In this document: one piece after another, positions 9,123 to 17,720 of the stretch
How the letters are laid out: each line of letters starts with the position of its first letter
How positions within the stretch are numbered: position 1 is the first letter of the stretch
NCBI GenBank assembly: GCA_963792405.1
Contig: CAWBVU010000001.1
Coordinates: forward strand, 128,387 to 192,386
Direction of reading: 5' to 3'
Length of the DNA: 64,000 bases
From: SZUA-442 sp963792405
GTDB taxonomy: Bacteria; Actinomycetota; Acidimicrobiia; Spongiisociales; UBA5794
Notes under the pieces: model-generated
The model's input: the letters and a program-made list of their open reading frames with translations, nothing else
What the model was told of the DNA's origin: nothing
The model's database searches: none
Made by a program: the position numbers and the translations under genes

Positions 9123-9146
9123 GGCCGCCTCGACCATGTCCGATTC

Positions 9147-9163
9147 GGCGAGTGGTCCTCGCC
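9147..9163. terminator. Candidate bidirectional stem-loop between convergent genes
   Basis: GGCGAG (9147-9152) pairs with CTCGCC (9158-9163) across a five-base loop. It sits midway between the convergent ends of the cytochrome c gene (9122) and the GNAT gene (9171). There is no T tract on either side, so it would be a weak terminator at best. Confidence 0.3.
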
Positions 9164-9170
9164 CTCTGGA

Positions 9171-9743
9171 TCAGATGGGGCTGATCAGGTGGATGTCCTC
9201 TGGCTCCTCGGCGAGGAGCACCGGGTGGGGCGTCGGCGCCACATGGCAGCCCATCTCCGTGTAGAAGCCGACGGCTGAAGCCGACGGCGTCGCCGACACG
9301 TACATGGAGCGTGCTCCTGCCTCCCTTGCGAGGGAGACGCAGCGGTCCCACAGCGCACGGGCGATGCCCATCCGGCGGAACGGCCTGCTGACGTGGAGGA
9401 ATACGAGCCAAGCCATGTCGGCGTCGAATCGCTCCTCGACGATGGCCACGCCCGCGATACGACCGTCCACCTCCGCCCCGAGGAGGCGTGCGCCTCGTTC
9501 GAGGATCGGTGCGAGGCCCTCGACGAGCGCACCGACGCTGTGGGGCCCGGATCCATCGTGGGACCACGCCGGCACGTCGAGGTCGACGGATCGAGCGATG
9601 AGCTCGCCGCCGCGGGCGGTGTACAGGATGTCGATGTGCTCGGACCGGTCGATGTCGGAGAGGATGTCGAGCCGTTCCGGCGGCAGTTCGTGGATCTCGA
9701 TGGCTCCGCCTGGTTCCTTGATCCCTTCTCGACCGACCGTCAC
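9171..9743 (-). CDS. GNAT family N-acetyltransferase
   Basis: A 190-residue GNAT protein. The acetyl-CoA motif A region reads FLHVSRPFRRMGIARALWDRC (about 118-138, R-x-x-G-I-A), preceded by beta strands carrying AGVAIVEERFDADMAW and followed by the ARSMYVSATPSASAVGFY segment typical of the family. Substrate unknown. Its GTG start overlaps the stop of the DUF1801 gene by four bases, so the two are co-transcribed and coupled. Confidence 0.75.
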   Translation of the reverse strand: MTVGREGIKEPGGAIEIHELPPERLDILSDIDRSEHIDILYTARGGELIARSVDLDVPAWSHDGSGPHSVGALVEGLAPILERGARLLGAEVDGRIAGVAIVEERFDADMAWLVFLHVSRPFRRMGIARALWDRCVSLAREAGARSMYVSATPSASAVGFYTEMGCHVAPTPHPVLLAEEPEDIHLISPI

Positions 9744-10084
9744 GTCGGATCGAGCTCTTCGAGCCGTGCGTCGATGAGGCGTTGCACGAGTGCCTCCGGC
9801 AGGGGTGCATCGATCGGGAACCTCAGCGTGCCCTTCGACCAGTCGTAGCCCTCGAGCTCGTCGGTGAGCCGTGTCAGGACCGAACCCGAGTGCGGGAAGT
9901 AGCTGCAGTGGCGTTTCGCATGCGCGTAGCCCGCGATGGATGTGTCGCCGATCCTGAACGCCGGCACGCCGTAGGACATCGCCTCGGTCGCCTCGGGCAG
10001 GATCGCTCGCAGGGTCTGCCGAAGCTGCCCCAGGGTGGTGCGCTGCGGCTCGGGCGCGGCATCCAGATACTCGTCGACGGTCAT
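9740..10084 (-). CDS. DUF1801 (YdhG-like) small protein
   Basis: A 114-residue protein. It matches the DUF1801/YdhG fold by its features: the N-terminal V-D-E-Y-L, the helix RQTLRAILPEATEAMSYG with the conserved P-E-A-x-E-x-x-x-Y-G-x-P, then AKRHCSYFPHSG and a C-terminal GTLRFPIDAPLPEALVQRLI. In this family the fold has been linked to iron-chaperone-like roles in some bacteria, but most members are uncharacterised. The start is ATG 10084 with GAGGAGC upstream; longer in-frame extensions lack support. Coupled to the downstream GNAT. Confidence 0.75.
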   Translation of the reverse strand: MTVDEYLDAAPEPQRTTLGQLRQTLRAILPEATEAMSYGVPAFRIGDTSIAGYAHAKRHCSYFPHSGSVLTRLTDELEGYDWSKGTLRFPIDAPLPEALVQRLIDARLEELDPT

Positions 10085-10219
10085 GTGCTCCTCGGACGTC
10101 GTCGCGCGCGACGCTAGTCGCGGCGCCCCTCCCGCGAGAGATCCCTCTCCGCGCGGGCGATCCCGCCGGTAGTGTCCACGCAGGTTCGCTGCATGCCCAA
10201 CGCGAAGCGAGGAGCCATC

Positions 10220-10501
10220 ATGATCATGTCCGTCGCCCACGCCCCCGTCGGAGAATCCGAACGCGACAACGTCTTCGGTGAATGGTCCGACCTCGTCGTC
10301 GGAGAGCGCCCCTCGGGCCTCGTTGACTGCTACCTCCTCGAGACGGACGGGGTCGTCCAGATCGCTGCGCTGTGGACCAGCCGTGAGGATCACGACCGGG
10401 CCGTACACGAGGCGTCGAACCACCCGGCCTACGCCGTCTTCGAGGCATCGGGGATCGACCCCACGCACAGCATCTACACCGTCGTCGGGAGGCTCGGATA
10501 G
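10220..10501 (+). CDS. Small dimeric alpha/beta-barrel protein (ABM-like)
   Basis: A 93-residue protein with the beta-alpha-beta-beta pattern of the ferredoxin-like dimeric barrel: MSVAHAPVGES, a helix, GLVDCYLLETDGVVQIAALWTSREDHDRAVHE, and a last strand SIYTVVGRL. Members range from antibiotic-biosynthesis monooxygenases to haem-degrading enzymes and stress proteins. No catalytic residue can be named here. The start is ATG 10220, chosen for the GCGAGGAGC just upstream. It is a single gene facing right, about 135 bases from the divergent DUF1801 gene. Confidence 0.6.
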   Translation: MIMSVAHAPVGESERDNVFGEWSDLVVGERPSGLVDCYLLETDGVVQIAALWTSREDHDRAVHEASNHPAYAVFEASGIDPTHSIYTVVGRLG

Positions 10502-10579
10502 GCCGCATGCGTCCGCGGCCGCCTGCGCACCCACGCGAACGGATTGTCCCTTCGGTGTCCGCTCGGCGAGACTGACGGC

Positions 10580-11221
10580 ATGGATCCCGACCGTCGCGCG
10601 ACCGATGTCAACGAGTTCGTGGAGCACCTGGCGTTCACGACGACGCTCAAGGACGGCACCCCGGTGCGTGTGCGCCCCATCGCGCCGAAGGACAGGGACC
10701 GTCTCGCTCGAGGGTGGGAGAACCTCTCCGCCCGCTCGCGCTACCTGCGCTTCCTCCAGTCCAAGCCGAGGCTCAGCGAGAGGGATCTGACGTATCTCAC
10801 GGAGATCGACTACGACGACCACTTCGCATGGGCAGCCGAGACCCTCGACTCGCCGGACCCACCCGGCGTGGGCATCGCCCGGTACATCAGGACCGAGGAC
10901 GACCCCAGCGTCGCCGAGGCCGCCCTCGCCGTCGTGGACGAACAGCAAAGGAAGGGCCTCGGGCGGATCCTCCTACAGGCGCTCGCCGATGCTGCACACG
11001 CCAATGGGATCGAGCGGTTCCGGGCCTACGTCTCGATGGACAACCAGCAGGTCCTCGATGCCCTCACGGCCATCGGCGCGACGAAGTCGTATGCAGATGA
11101 CGGCATGGTCAGGCTCGAGCTTCCCGTTCCGACGAAGGCCATCGAGGACTCACCGCTGTACATGGCGCTGCGCACCGTGGCAATCGATCACGCGAGCGGT
11201 CGGGACCCGGGAACCGGCTGA
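10580..11221 (+). CDS. GNAT family N-acetyltransferase
   Basis: A 213-residue acetyltransferase. The N-terminal VRVRPIAPKDRDRLARGWENLSARSRYLRF segment is typical of GNATs that resemble the acetyltransferase module of protein lysine acetyltransferases (Pat-like). The CoA-binding motif reads VVDEQQRKGLGRILLQALADAA (Q/R-x-x-G-x-G). There is no cyclic-nucleotide domain, unlike mycobacterial Pat. The start is ATG 10580. It converges on the large phosphorylase-like gene 30 bases away. Substrate unknown; protein lysine acetylation is only one possibility. Confidence 0.75.
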   Translation: MDPDRRATDVNEFVEHLAFTTTLKDGTPVRVRPIAPKDRDRLARGWENLSARSRYLRFLQSKPRLSERDLTYLTEIDYDDHFAWAAETLDSPDPPGVGIARYIRTEDDPSVAEAALAVVDEQQRKGLGRILLQALADAAHANGIERFRAYVSMDNQQVLDALTAIGATKSYADDGMVRLELPVPTKAIEDSPLYMALRTVAIDHASGRDPGTG

Positions 11222-11250
11222 GGCCGTTCAGTCACCGCGGAGCGGTCCGG

Positions 11251-14200
11251 TCAGCTCGCGATGTGGGACCGAATACCGACGACCTCACCCGTACGGGCGA
11301 ACACCTTGGCGCTCAGATCCCTCCCGAGTGAACGGCCGTCGATGCGGAGCACCTCTCCGTTCGAGAGCTCGACCTCGATCCGAGCGTCCCCGTCGCCGCG
11401 ATGCACGGTGATGGGGACCTGACAGACGGTCAGTCCGAGGGACCCCTCGGGCAGATCGACGGTGCGCCACGACATCTCTGCGTCGAACACGGACCACACA
11501 CGCGGATCGGGAACCGGCTCCGAATCGCTGATGAACGTCGCGTCGAAGACGATCTCGCCTCGGTCGACGATCACGCCGAGCTCGGCGGGACGCACGAGGA
11601 TCTCCTCCTTCACGAGTCCCGTCATCCCCGGTTGCTGGGCTCCGGCGTGGGAGGGCGTGTGCGAGTAGGGATCGATCGGGATCGCTCCGTGCTCGACGGG
11701 GGTCTTGTTGAAGCCGAGCCCGGACCGCACACGCCAATAGGCCGCGACCAAGCGCTCGAGCGCCTCGGACGATGCTCCCTCGCCGGCCAACCGGAGTGTG
11801 GACTCCTGGATCGCCACGAGGAGCTTGGCCACCATGTGCCAGTAGATCGATCCGATGCCTTCATAGCCGTACATCGACCCCGACCGGCCGGTATACGAGT
11901 GATGGCCAAAGACCTCCTCGTAGGTGCGAACGGTGGCGCCCCGGTGGGTATGGACCAGACCCCTATACGTCGCATCGTCGGCGAGGCGATCGAGCCGGCC
12001 CTCCAACACGTCCTTCTGCGACATCTCAGCGCTGAAGCGGACGTGACCCTCACCGTCGCGGACGACGATCGAGCGATCCCCTCGATCGAGGAGCTGTCGC
12101 AGCAGGGGGTTCTCGTCGATGCTCGGCGTCGGCACGACGTTGCGCTCGAGGAATGGGGGCAGGACCCGCGCCGGGTAGAGCAGGAAGCTCTGCTGATCGG
12201 GGCGGTACATCGCGCTGGCGAACAGCGCATCGACGACGTCTGCGCACCGATCCGCATCGAGGACACCGCTCTCGATCACGGCGACCTGACCCTCCAACAT
12301 CTCCCCGAGGTGCTCCACCGTCGCCCTGTCGCCGTCGTCGGAGATGTGGATGAGGTTGTAGGAGTCGTACAGCCCATCTGCTCGACGCGAGCGCGCGATC
12401 GTGGCGTCGAGGTGTGTGATCGCGGCACCACACATCGCATCGATGTCCGACAACGCCACGTCCCGCATCCCGCTGAAGCCATCGGTGTAGACGATGTCGC
12501 GGTACTCGGAGAAGGCTCGACCCAGGGCATCCATGAGCCGCTTGCGTCCGAGGTCGCCTGCCTCTCCCTCCGCGACGACCGGTGTCGTGGAGAAGATGGA
12601 GGACACCGCACCGAGCCACGTCGCGACCTCGCGTGACATCGCGACGGTGGCATCAGATCCGGTGACGAGGCGGTGGAGGTAGACCAGGTAGGCACGAAGC
12701 TGGTACAGGGTCACCATCGACAGGCCGTAGCCGACGAGGGCGTTGTTCGCATCGTTCCATTCGGGCCGCTGGGTGTTCATCCAGATCCCCCCGTCCGGCA
12801 CGAAGTTCGACAGCTTCGCCAAGGCGGGGACGACGAGCTTCTCGGCAAGGGTCACGTGATGGATGGCCCCGTCGCGCCACACGAACCTCCCGTCCGAGCC
12901 GATCGCCTCGACACGTGCCGCGGTCGCTGCCGCGGCCTCCTCGTCGAAGTCGATCGTCGCCTTCGGGTCCTCCAGGATGCGCGGATACGTCGCGATCCGG
13001 TATGGCACGTCGGCATACGTGAAACGTGCAGCCTCGAGGAGGCTCCCGATCGTCCCGGGCGCGTACCGGTCCGCAGCCTCGAGGAGGCGGTGGAGATACA
13101 CGATCTGGTGGTCACCCCAGTACCCGATGTTGCTCCAGGGGTCGTCGGGATCGGGGACCTCCCAGTCGATCCCTTCGCTGGTGATCCGGTACGGGTTGAA
13201 CCCGTCGGGCGTCGATGCGTCGACGAACACCGAGACGAGGTCGGGGAGATAGGCGGGGAAGCTCGCGGACATCGCTTCCCAGTTCTGGAAGATGTCCCTC
13301 CAGTTCCCCTCGAAGTACCGCACGGGGTTCCCATCGTCGTCCGTGGTCCGGATCGAGAACGTGTTCCACGGGCGGCTCGGGTCGCCGTGCCTGCGAGAGA
13401 ACGAGAACGGCAGGTACTCGCGGCAGAGGCGCTGGAGGTCGACATCCGCCGTGTCGTCGGCGGCGGCCACCAGGTCGCTCCTGGCCGCTTCGGGCCCCAA
13501 CGCCGCGAGCATGCCCAGGTGCCGTTCCGCGACGCCGCGGTTCCGCCGCTCCAGGTAGTCCTGGAAGGCCCGCGTGTCGACGAGGTACCCATCCAATGGC
13601 ACCCCTCCGCGCATGACGTTGTAGGTGACGTTCGAGAAGTGATGGGAGGTCGCGATCTCATCATTCGTGTACTGGCAGGCGTCGGCTCGGGCCATGATCT
13701 CCTTCAATGACCGGGTTCCTGCGCGGATCGAGGCGGCCAGGTCGCCTGCCTTGTCCGACATCAGGCGAAGCCGCGCCATGAGGGACACGACGTCCGGTTG
13801 ATCGAGCCCGACATCGGCCACGATCGACCATGTCTCACTCGCTCCCGGTTCGAGGTCGAGCGTGCCCTGGAGGACGTACGCACCCTGCATGCCGGTGACG
13901 AGGTGTCCGTGATGGCCATCCGGGTGGATGGTTTGGTGCCAGGCGTCCGGGTGGAGCGACACCGAGGCACCGACCATGCCGGTGGACCATGCCGTGGTCG
14001 CTCGAAGGGCCTCGGCGGGCTCCGCTCGGTCGGTCATGAGGGACTCGAGCGAGAGCACGGCGAGGCGCTGGTCCGGATCGATCAGCTCGCTGCGCTTGTA
14101 GGCGTTGGAGAGATTGCCCCTCGGGAGGTAGATGGAGGGATCCAGGCCGTACGGGAGGATGTTGCGAATCCCGTCGGTGACCTCGACCGTGCATCGCGAG

Positions 14201-14727
14201 GAACCGTCATTGGTGAGCTCGGACGTGCGGATGAAGCCGAATGGTTCACTGCTCGCCCACCGGTACCGGAAGGTGAGGCCCGTCGCTTCATCGTGCTCCT
14301 CGAAGACCACGGCGTCCCCGACGACCGCCTTGTACAGCGCGCGTCGGCGAGTCGTCATCGGGACGCCGGTGACAGGGCGCCAGACGTCGTCGGCGTGGCC
14401 GTCGACGGGACGGATCGCGGTCATCGCACCGTTCAGGCCGCCGAGGTAGCGGAGCCGGTCGTCCGTTTCGTACGGAAAGAGGGCGTGGCGCACGTCGCGA
14501 CGTCCTGCGGTGACCGCACCGCTGCTCGACAGGAACATCCAGCGGTCGCCGTCGCTCACGATCGACATCAGGAAGGGCGCCATGCGGTCGACGTCGAACA
14601 CGACGTAGTAGCGCTCATCGTCGATGCTCACGAAGGGGCCGTCGTGACCGTTCGGGATGAGTGTGATCGGCCTGAGGGCGTTGCTGTCGCCGACCGCCGA
14701 GTGTCGTCGATCGGTGTCCGTCGTCAT
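11251..14727 (-). CDS. Large glycoside phosphorylase-like protein, candidate beta-1,3-glucan phosphorylase
   Basis: A 1158-residue protein without a signal peptide. The N-terminal ~280 residues are beta-sandwich-like (DRWMFLSSSG, FRYRWASSEPFGFIRTSEL); the centre is an alpha/alpha barrel with the motif PEWNDANNALVGYGLS, in which Asp659 is in the position of the catalytic acid (WND) of GH94-type phosphorylases; a late block around 1015-1032 reads PYSHTPSHAGAQQPGMTG. Size and order match the very large inverting phosphorylases (GH94-related GH149/GH161, beta-1,3-glucan phosphorylases). Neighbouring GH3 and GH16 genes and the oligosaccharide transporter support intracellular phosphorolysis of laminari-oligosaccharides. 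Exact family not settled by eye. ATG 14727 overlaps the GH3 stop (ATGA), with AAGGAGAC upstream. Confidence 0.55.
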   Translation of the reverse strand: MTTDTDRRHSAVGDSNALRPITLIPNGHDGPFVSIDDERYYVVFDVDRMAPFLMSIVSDGDRWMFLSSSGAVTAGRRDVRHALFPYETDDRLRYLGGLNGAMTAIRPVDGHADDVWRPVTGVPMTTRRRALYKAVVGDAVVFEEHDEATGLTFRYRWASSEPFGFIRTSELTNDGSSRCTVEVTDGIRNILPYGLDPSIYLPRGNLSNAYKRSELIDPDQRLAVLSLESLMTDRAEPAEALRATTAWSTGMVGASVSLHPDAWHQTIHPDGHHGHLVTGMQGAYVLQGTLDLEPGASETWSIVADVGLDQPDVVSLMARLRLMSDKAGDLAASIRAGTRSLKEIMARADACQYTNDEIATSHHFSNVTYNVMRGGVPLDGYLVDTRAFQDYLERRNRGVAERHLGMLAALGPEAARSDLVAAADDTADVDLQRLCREYLPFSFSRRHGDPSRPWNTFSIRTTDDDGNPVRYFEGNWRDIFQNWEAMSASFPAYLPDLVSVFVDASTPDGFNPYRITSEGIDWEVPDPDDPWSNIGYWGDHQIVYLHRLLEAADRYAPGTIGSLLEAARFTYADVPYRIATYPRILEDPKATIDFDEEAAAATAARVEAIGSDGRFVWRDGAIHHVTLAEKLVVPALAKLSNFVPDGGIWMNTQRPEWNDANNALVGYGLSMVTLYQLRAYLVYLHRLVTGSDATVAMSREVATWLGAVSSIFSTTPVVAEGEAGDLGRKRLMDALGRAFSEYRDIVYTDGFSGMRDVALSDIDAMCGAAITHLDATIARSRRADGLYDSYNLIHISDDGDRATVEHLGEMLEGQVAVIESGVLDADRCADVVDALFASAMYRPDQQSFLLYPARVLPPFLERNVVPTPSIDENPLLRQLLDRGDRSIVVRDGEGHVRFSAEMSQKDVLEGRLDRLADDATYRGLVHTHRGATVRTYEEVFGHHSYTGRSGSMYGYEGIGSIYWHMVAKLLVAIQESTLRLAGEGASSEALERLVAAYWRVRSGLGFNKTPVEHGAIPIDPYSHTPSHAGAQQPGMTGLVKEEILVRPAELGVIVDRGEIVFDATFISDSEPVPDPRVWSVFDAEMSWRTVDLPEGSLGLTVCQVPITVHRGDGDARIEVELSNGEVLRIDGRSLGRDLSAKVFARTGEVVGIRSHIAS

Positions 14728-16506
14728 CGTCGTGTCTCCTTCGCTGCGGTGAGTCCGAAACCCACGGGGAATCGACCACGCGACGAGTCGGGGGTCAGAT
14801 CGTCGACGGATTCCGGCCACGGTTGGGTGAGCCTGCCCTCGAAGGCCGACCGCCCCAGGAGGAGATCAGGGATCTCGGTCGCTTCACTTCCCGGGAGCCA
14901 TGCGGCGATGACCCCGTCCGAACGGTCGATCATGTCGCTGATCACGAGCGGTCGGCCCGAGTACACGATCAGGATGAGGCTGCGGCATCGCTCCCGCATG
15001 CGCTCGAACACGATCCGGTCATCGGCGCGTACGTCGGGGACGGCCCGATCCCCGGGTCCCTCCGCGTAGGGCTCCTCCGCGGCGACGACGATGCCGACGT
15101 CGGCCACCGTCCCCTCCTCCTCGGTTCCCGTGGGCGCGAACGTGATCGTTCCGTCGAAACGCTCATCGAGGGCCTGGAGGAACGTGACACCCGGTGTCGT
15201 GGCGCCCTCGCCGCCCTGCCAGCCGACCGTCCACCCCCCGCATTGGAGACCGATGTCGTCTGCGGCCTGACCTGCGACGAGGAGGTTGGGGAGGCCCGCA
15301 AGGGGAAGGGCGCGATCGTCCTTGAGCAGGACCGCGCTTCGCCGCGCGGCCGTGGCGGCCAGGCGTCGATGTTCCTGGGAACCGACGGCGGACAACGGGG
15401 GACGCTCCCCGGTCCCCGCACCGGACGCGAGCCATCGCTTGGAGCGCAGGATGCGGCGCACGGCATCGTCGATCCGCTCGATGGCGATCCGCCCATCCGC
15501 CACCGCGCCGTGCATCACGCGGATGAACCGTTGGTAGTCGATCGGCACCATCACCATGTCGATCCCTGCGTTGATCGCCCGTACGACGCTGTCCTCGTAG
15601 CTGGCTTCGATCTGGTCGACACCCATCCAGTCGGAGATGATGAAGCCCTCGAACCCCAACTCCTCCTTCAGGACGGTGGTGAGGAGGCCGGCGTGGGCAG
15701 TGGAGTTTGACGCCATTCCAGGCGCTGTAGGACGCCATGATGCTCATGACGCCGGCAGCGACGGCCCCGACGTAGGGAGCCAGGTGAAGATGCCTCAGCT
15801 CGGCCTCCGAGATCCTGGCATCGCCCTGGTCGATCCTCCACGACGCGCCCCAGCCGTCCCACCAGTCCATCCATGGCTTCCGGTCGACGGTGTCCCATTG
15901 CGCACCCCCGTCTCCGACGAAGTGCTTGGCACACGCCAGGACCCTGTGCGAGGGGTCGTCCTTCGACGCCATTCCGGTCACGAGTGCCGCGCCGAGCCTG
16001 CCCACGAGGTCGGGATCCCGCCCGTAGCTCTCGTACGTTCGTCCCCACCGGATGTCCTGTGCGACGGCGACCGTCGGGGCGAAGGTCCAGTCCACGCGGG
16101 TCGCACGCATTTCGGTCGCGGTGGCGCGCCCGATCCGTTCGACCAGCGCGGCATCCCCAACCGCACCCAAGCCGATGTTGTGGGGGAAAACCGTCGCTCC
16201 CCTCACGTTGCTGTGTCCGTGGACCGCATCGACCCCGTAGATCAATGGGATCCCCAGTCGGGTCCCCGATGCGGCGTCGGCGAAGGCTCCCACCATGTCG
16301 ACCCAGGCCTCGGGGGAGTTGGGTGACGGGTTGCCGTTCCCTCCGCTGAGCACCGACCCGATCGCATGCACGGCAACCTCGGCGGGCTCGATCGAGTCGT
16401 TCGAGACCTGGGTCATCTGCCCGATCTTCTCCGACAGCGTCATGTCATGGACGATGAGCTCCGAGATGTCGGGGGCCAGCGGAACTCCTCGCTCAGGAGG
16501 TGTCAA
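14724..16506 (-). pseudogene. GH3 beta-glucosidase, broken by one single-base frameshift
   Basis: Together the two frames make a ~593-residue GH3 protein. The first part (16506 down to about 15700) carries IGQMTQ, DAVHGHSNV, the Arg/Lys-His pair CAKHFVGDGG and ends at ASYSAWNGVKLH; the second part resumes in another frame with AHAGLLTTVLKEELGFEGF and IISDWMGV, whose Asp is the nucleophile, then the C-terminal sandwich (LLVAGQAADDIG, LIVYSGRPLV). An extra base at about 15699 explains the split: removing it restores a normal GH3 sequence. No signal peptide is seen, so it would act in the cytoplasm on imported oligosaccharides. The start is a TTG with AAGGGGA before it, overlapping the lacI end. 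Either a sequencing indel or a recent inactivation. Confidence 0.8.
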
Positions 16507-17545
16507 CGGGTTCCCCTTCGCCGGTGTGGGTCGGATCGCCGCCCGTGGAGGAGCGAACGATCAGTCGAACCTCCTGGATGTCGACCGTCGGAGCTGACGC
16601 ACGGCCGTCGATGAGCGAGTTCAGCACCTCGACGGCTCGCATGCCGGTCGCGTGGACGTCCTGGAGGACGGTGGTCAGCGGGGGGCTTGCCGTCGCCGAC
16701 GCGGACGAGCCATCGAAGCCCGCAAGGGCGAGGTCGGTGGGCACCTCGATGCCGTCCTCGCGCAGCGCCCTCAGCGCGCCGATCGCCATGGTGTCGGACG
16801 CGGCGAACACGGCCTCTGGCCGGTGGGGGATGATCCGCTTCATCGCCCGATACCCACCCATCTCGGAGAAGTCACCATCGGCGCGCAGTTGCGGGTTCAG
16901 TGCGACGCCGGATTCCGCGAGGCCCTCCACGAAGCCATTCAGTCGGTCCAGTCCTGCGGTGGTGTCGGTCGGCGCACCCACCAGCCCGATCCGCCGGTAG
17001 CCGAGTTCGCAGAGGTGCGTGGCGACCATGCGCGCCCCGCCATGGTTGTCCACGTCGACGTAGCTCACGCCGTCGACGTCAGGTCGACCGACGACGACGA
17101 TCGGGACGTCACTGACCGCCATCTTCGCGAGGAGTGGGTCACGCATCCGCGTCGCAGTGAGGATCAGGCCGTCGAGGAACCCGGGGTTGGCCACCCTCGG
17201 GAAGAGTGCCTCCTCCTCGGACTCGTTCTGGAGGAGGAAGAGGGTCAGTGACGTCCCGGAGCGGTTGCTCGCCGCGCTGATGCCCTGGATCAGTCGCCCG
17301 AAGTACGGATCCGCGAAGAGGCTGTGCACCCGGCTGGGGATCACGAGTCCGATGAGGCCGGTGCGTCCCGACACGAGTGACCGCGCCGCCGCGTTGGGCG
17401 TGTAGCCCGTCCTACCGATCACCTCGAGGACGCGCTCACGCACGTCCGGGCGCACGTTCGTCGAGTCGTTGATCACGCGCGAGACCGTCGAGCGGGAGAC
17501 GCCTGCGAGGCGGCCGATGTCTTCGAGTGTGAGGTTGGTCTTCAT
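16493..17545 (-). CDS. LacI family repressor, CebR-like
   Basis: A 350-residue LacI-family regulator. The helix-turn-helix is TLEDIGRLAGVSRSTVSRVI (6-25), followed by the hinge NAAARSLVSGRTGLIG and a periplasmic-binding-protein-like sensor domain. ATG 17545 is chosen because it places the HTH at the very N terminus; in-frame codons upstream lie in the promoter. Two near-perfect copies of the CebR-type operator (TGGGAGCGCTCCCA) flank the divergent promoters, so it very likely represses both its own operon (lacI-GH3-phosphorylase) and the transporter operon, relieved by a beta-gluco-oligosaccharide. Ligand inferred, not seen. Confidence 0.85.
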   Translation of the reverse strand: MKTNLTLEDIGRLAGVSRSTVSRVINDSTNVRPDVRERVLEVIGRTGYTPNAAARSLVSGRTGLIGLVIPSRVHSLFADPYFGRLIQGISAASNRSGTSLTLFLLQNESEEEALFPRVANPGFLDGLILTATRMRDPLLAKMAVSDVPIVVVGRPDVDGVSYVDVDNHGGARMVATHLCELGYRRIGLVGAPTDTTAGLDRLNGFVEGLAESGVALNPQLRADGDFSEMGGYRAMKRIIPHRPEAVFAASDTMAIGALRALREDGIEVPTDLALAGFDGSSASATASPPLTTVLQDVHATGMRAVEVLNSLIDGRASAPTVDIQEVRLIVRSSTGGDPTHTGEGEPVDTS

Positions 17546-17570
17546 GGGGTATCTCGCCACCGAGTATGCA

Positions 17571-17584
17571 TGGGAGCGCTCCCT
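17571..17584. promoter_or_regulatory. LacI/CebR-type operator, leftward promoter
   Basis: TGGGAGCGCTCCCT matches 13 of 14 bases of the CebR box known from Streptomyces. Its inner 12 bases (17572-17583) are a perfect palindrome. It lies just after the -10 of the leftward promoter, where a bound repressor would block initiation. Confidence 0.8.
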
Positions 17585-17585
17585 A

Positions 17586-17614
17586 AGCGTATTCCCACAT
17601 GGGAAGTCCGTCAA
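17586..17614 (-). promoter_or_regulatory. Leftward sigma70-type promoter for lacI-GH3-phosphorylase
   Basis: On the minus strand TTGACG (17614-17609) is followed after 17 bases by TACGCT (17591-17586). The operator at 17571-17584 covers the expected start site. Its -35 box is one arm of the palindrome CCGTCAACTTGACGG (17608-17622). An imperfect inverted repeat TTCCCACATGGGAA (17592-17605) fills the spacer. Confidence 0.6.
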
Positions 17615-17615
17615 C

Positions 17616-17644
17616 TTGACGGATCTGTGCGGTGGGTCTACAGT
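17616..17644 (+). promoter_or_regulatory. Rightward sigma70-type promoter for the transporter operon
   Basis: TTGACG (17616-17621), a 17-base spacer and TACAGT (17639-17644) form a near-consensus promoter. It is the mirror image of the leftward one: the two -35 boxes are the arms of one 15-base palindrome with a single central base. The operator at 17649-17662 lies directly downstream of the -10. Confidence 0.65.
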
Positions 17645-17648
17645 GGCG

Positions 17649-17662
17649 TGAGAGCGCTCCCA
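17649..17662. promoter_or_regulatory. LacI/CebR-type operator, rightward promoter
   Basis: TGAGAGCGCTCCCA matches 13 of 14 bases of the CebR box. It sits five bases past the -10 of the rightward promoter, the same geometry as the leftward operator. Confidence 0.8.
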
Positions 17663-17720
17663 ATCACGAGGTGTGGTTCGGGCGACGAAGAAGAAGACTC
17701 ATATGCAAGGAGGACATCCA

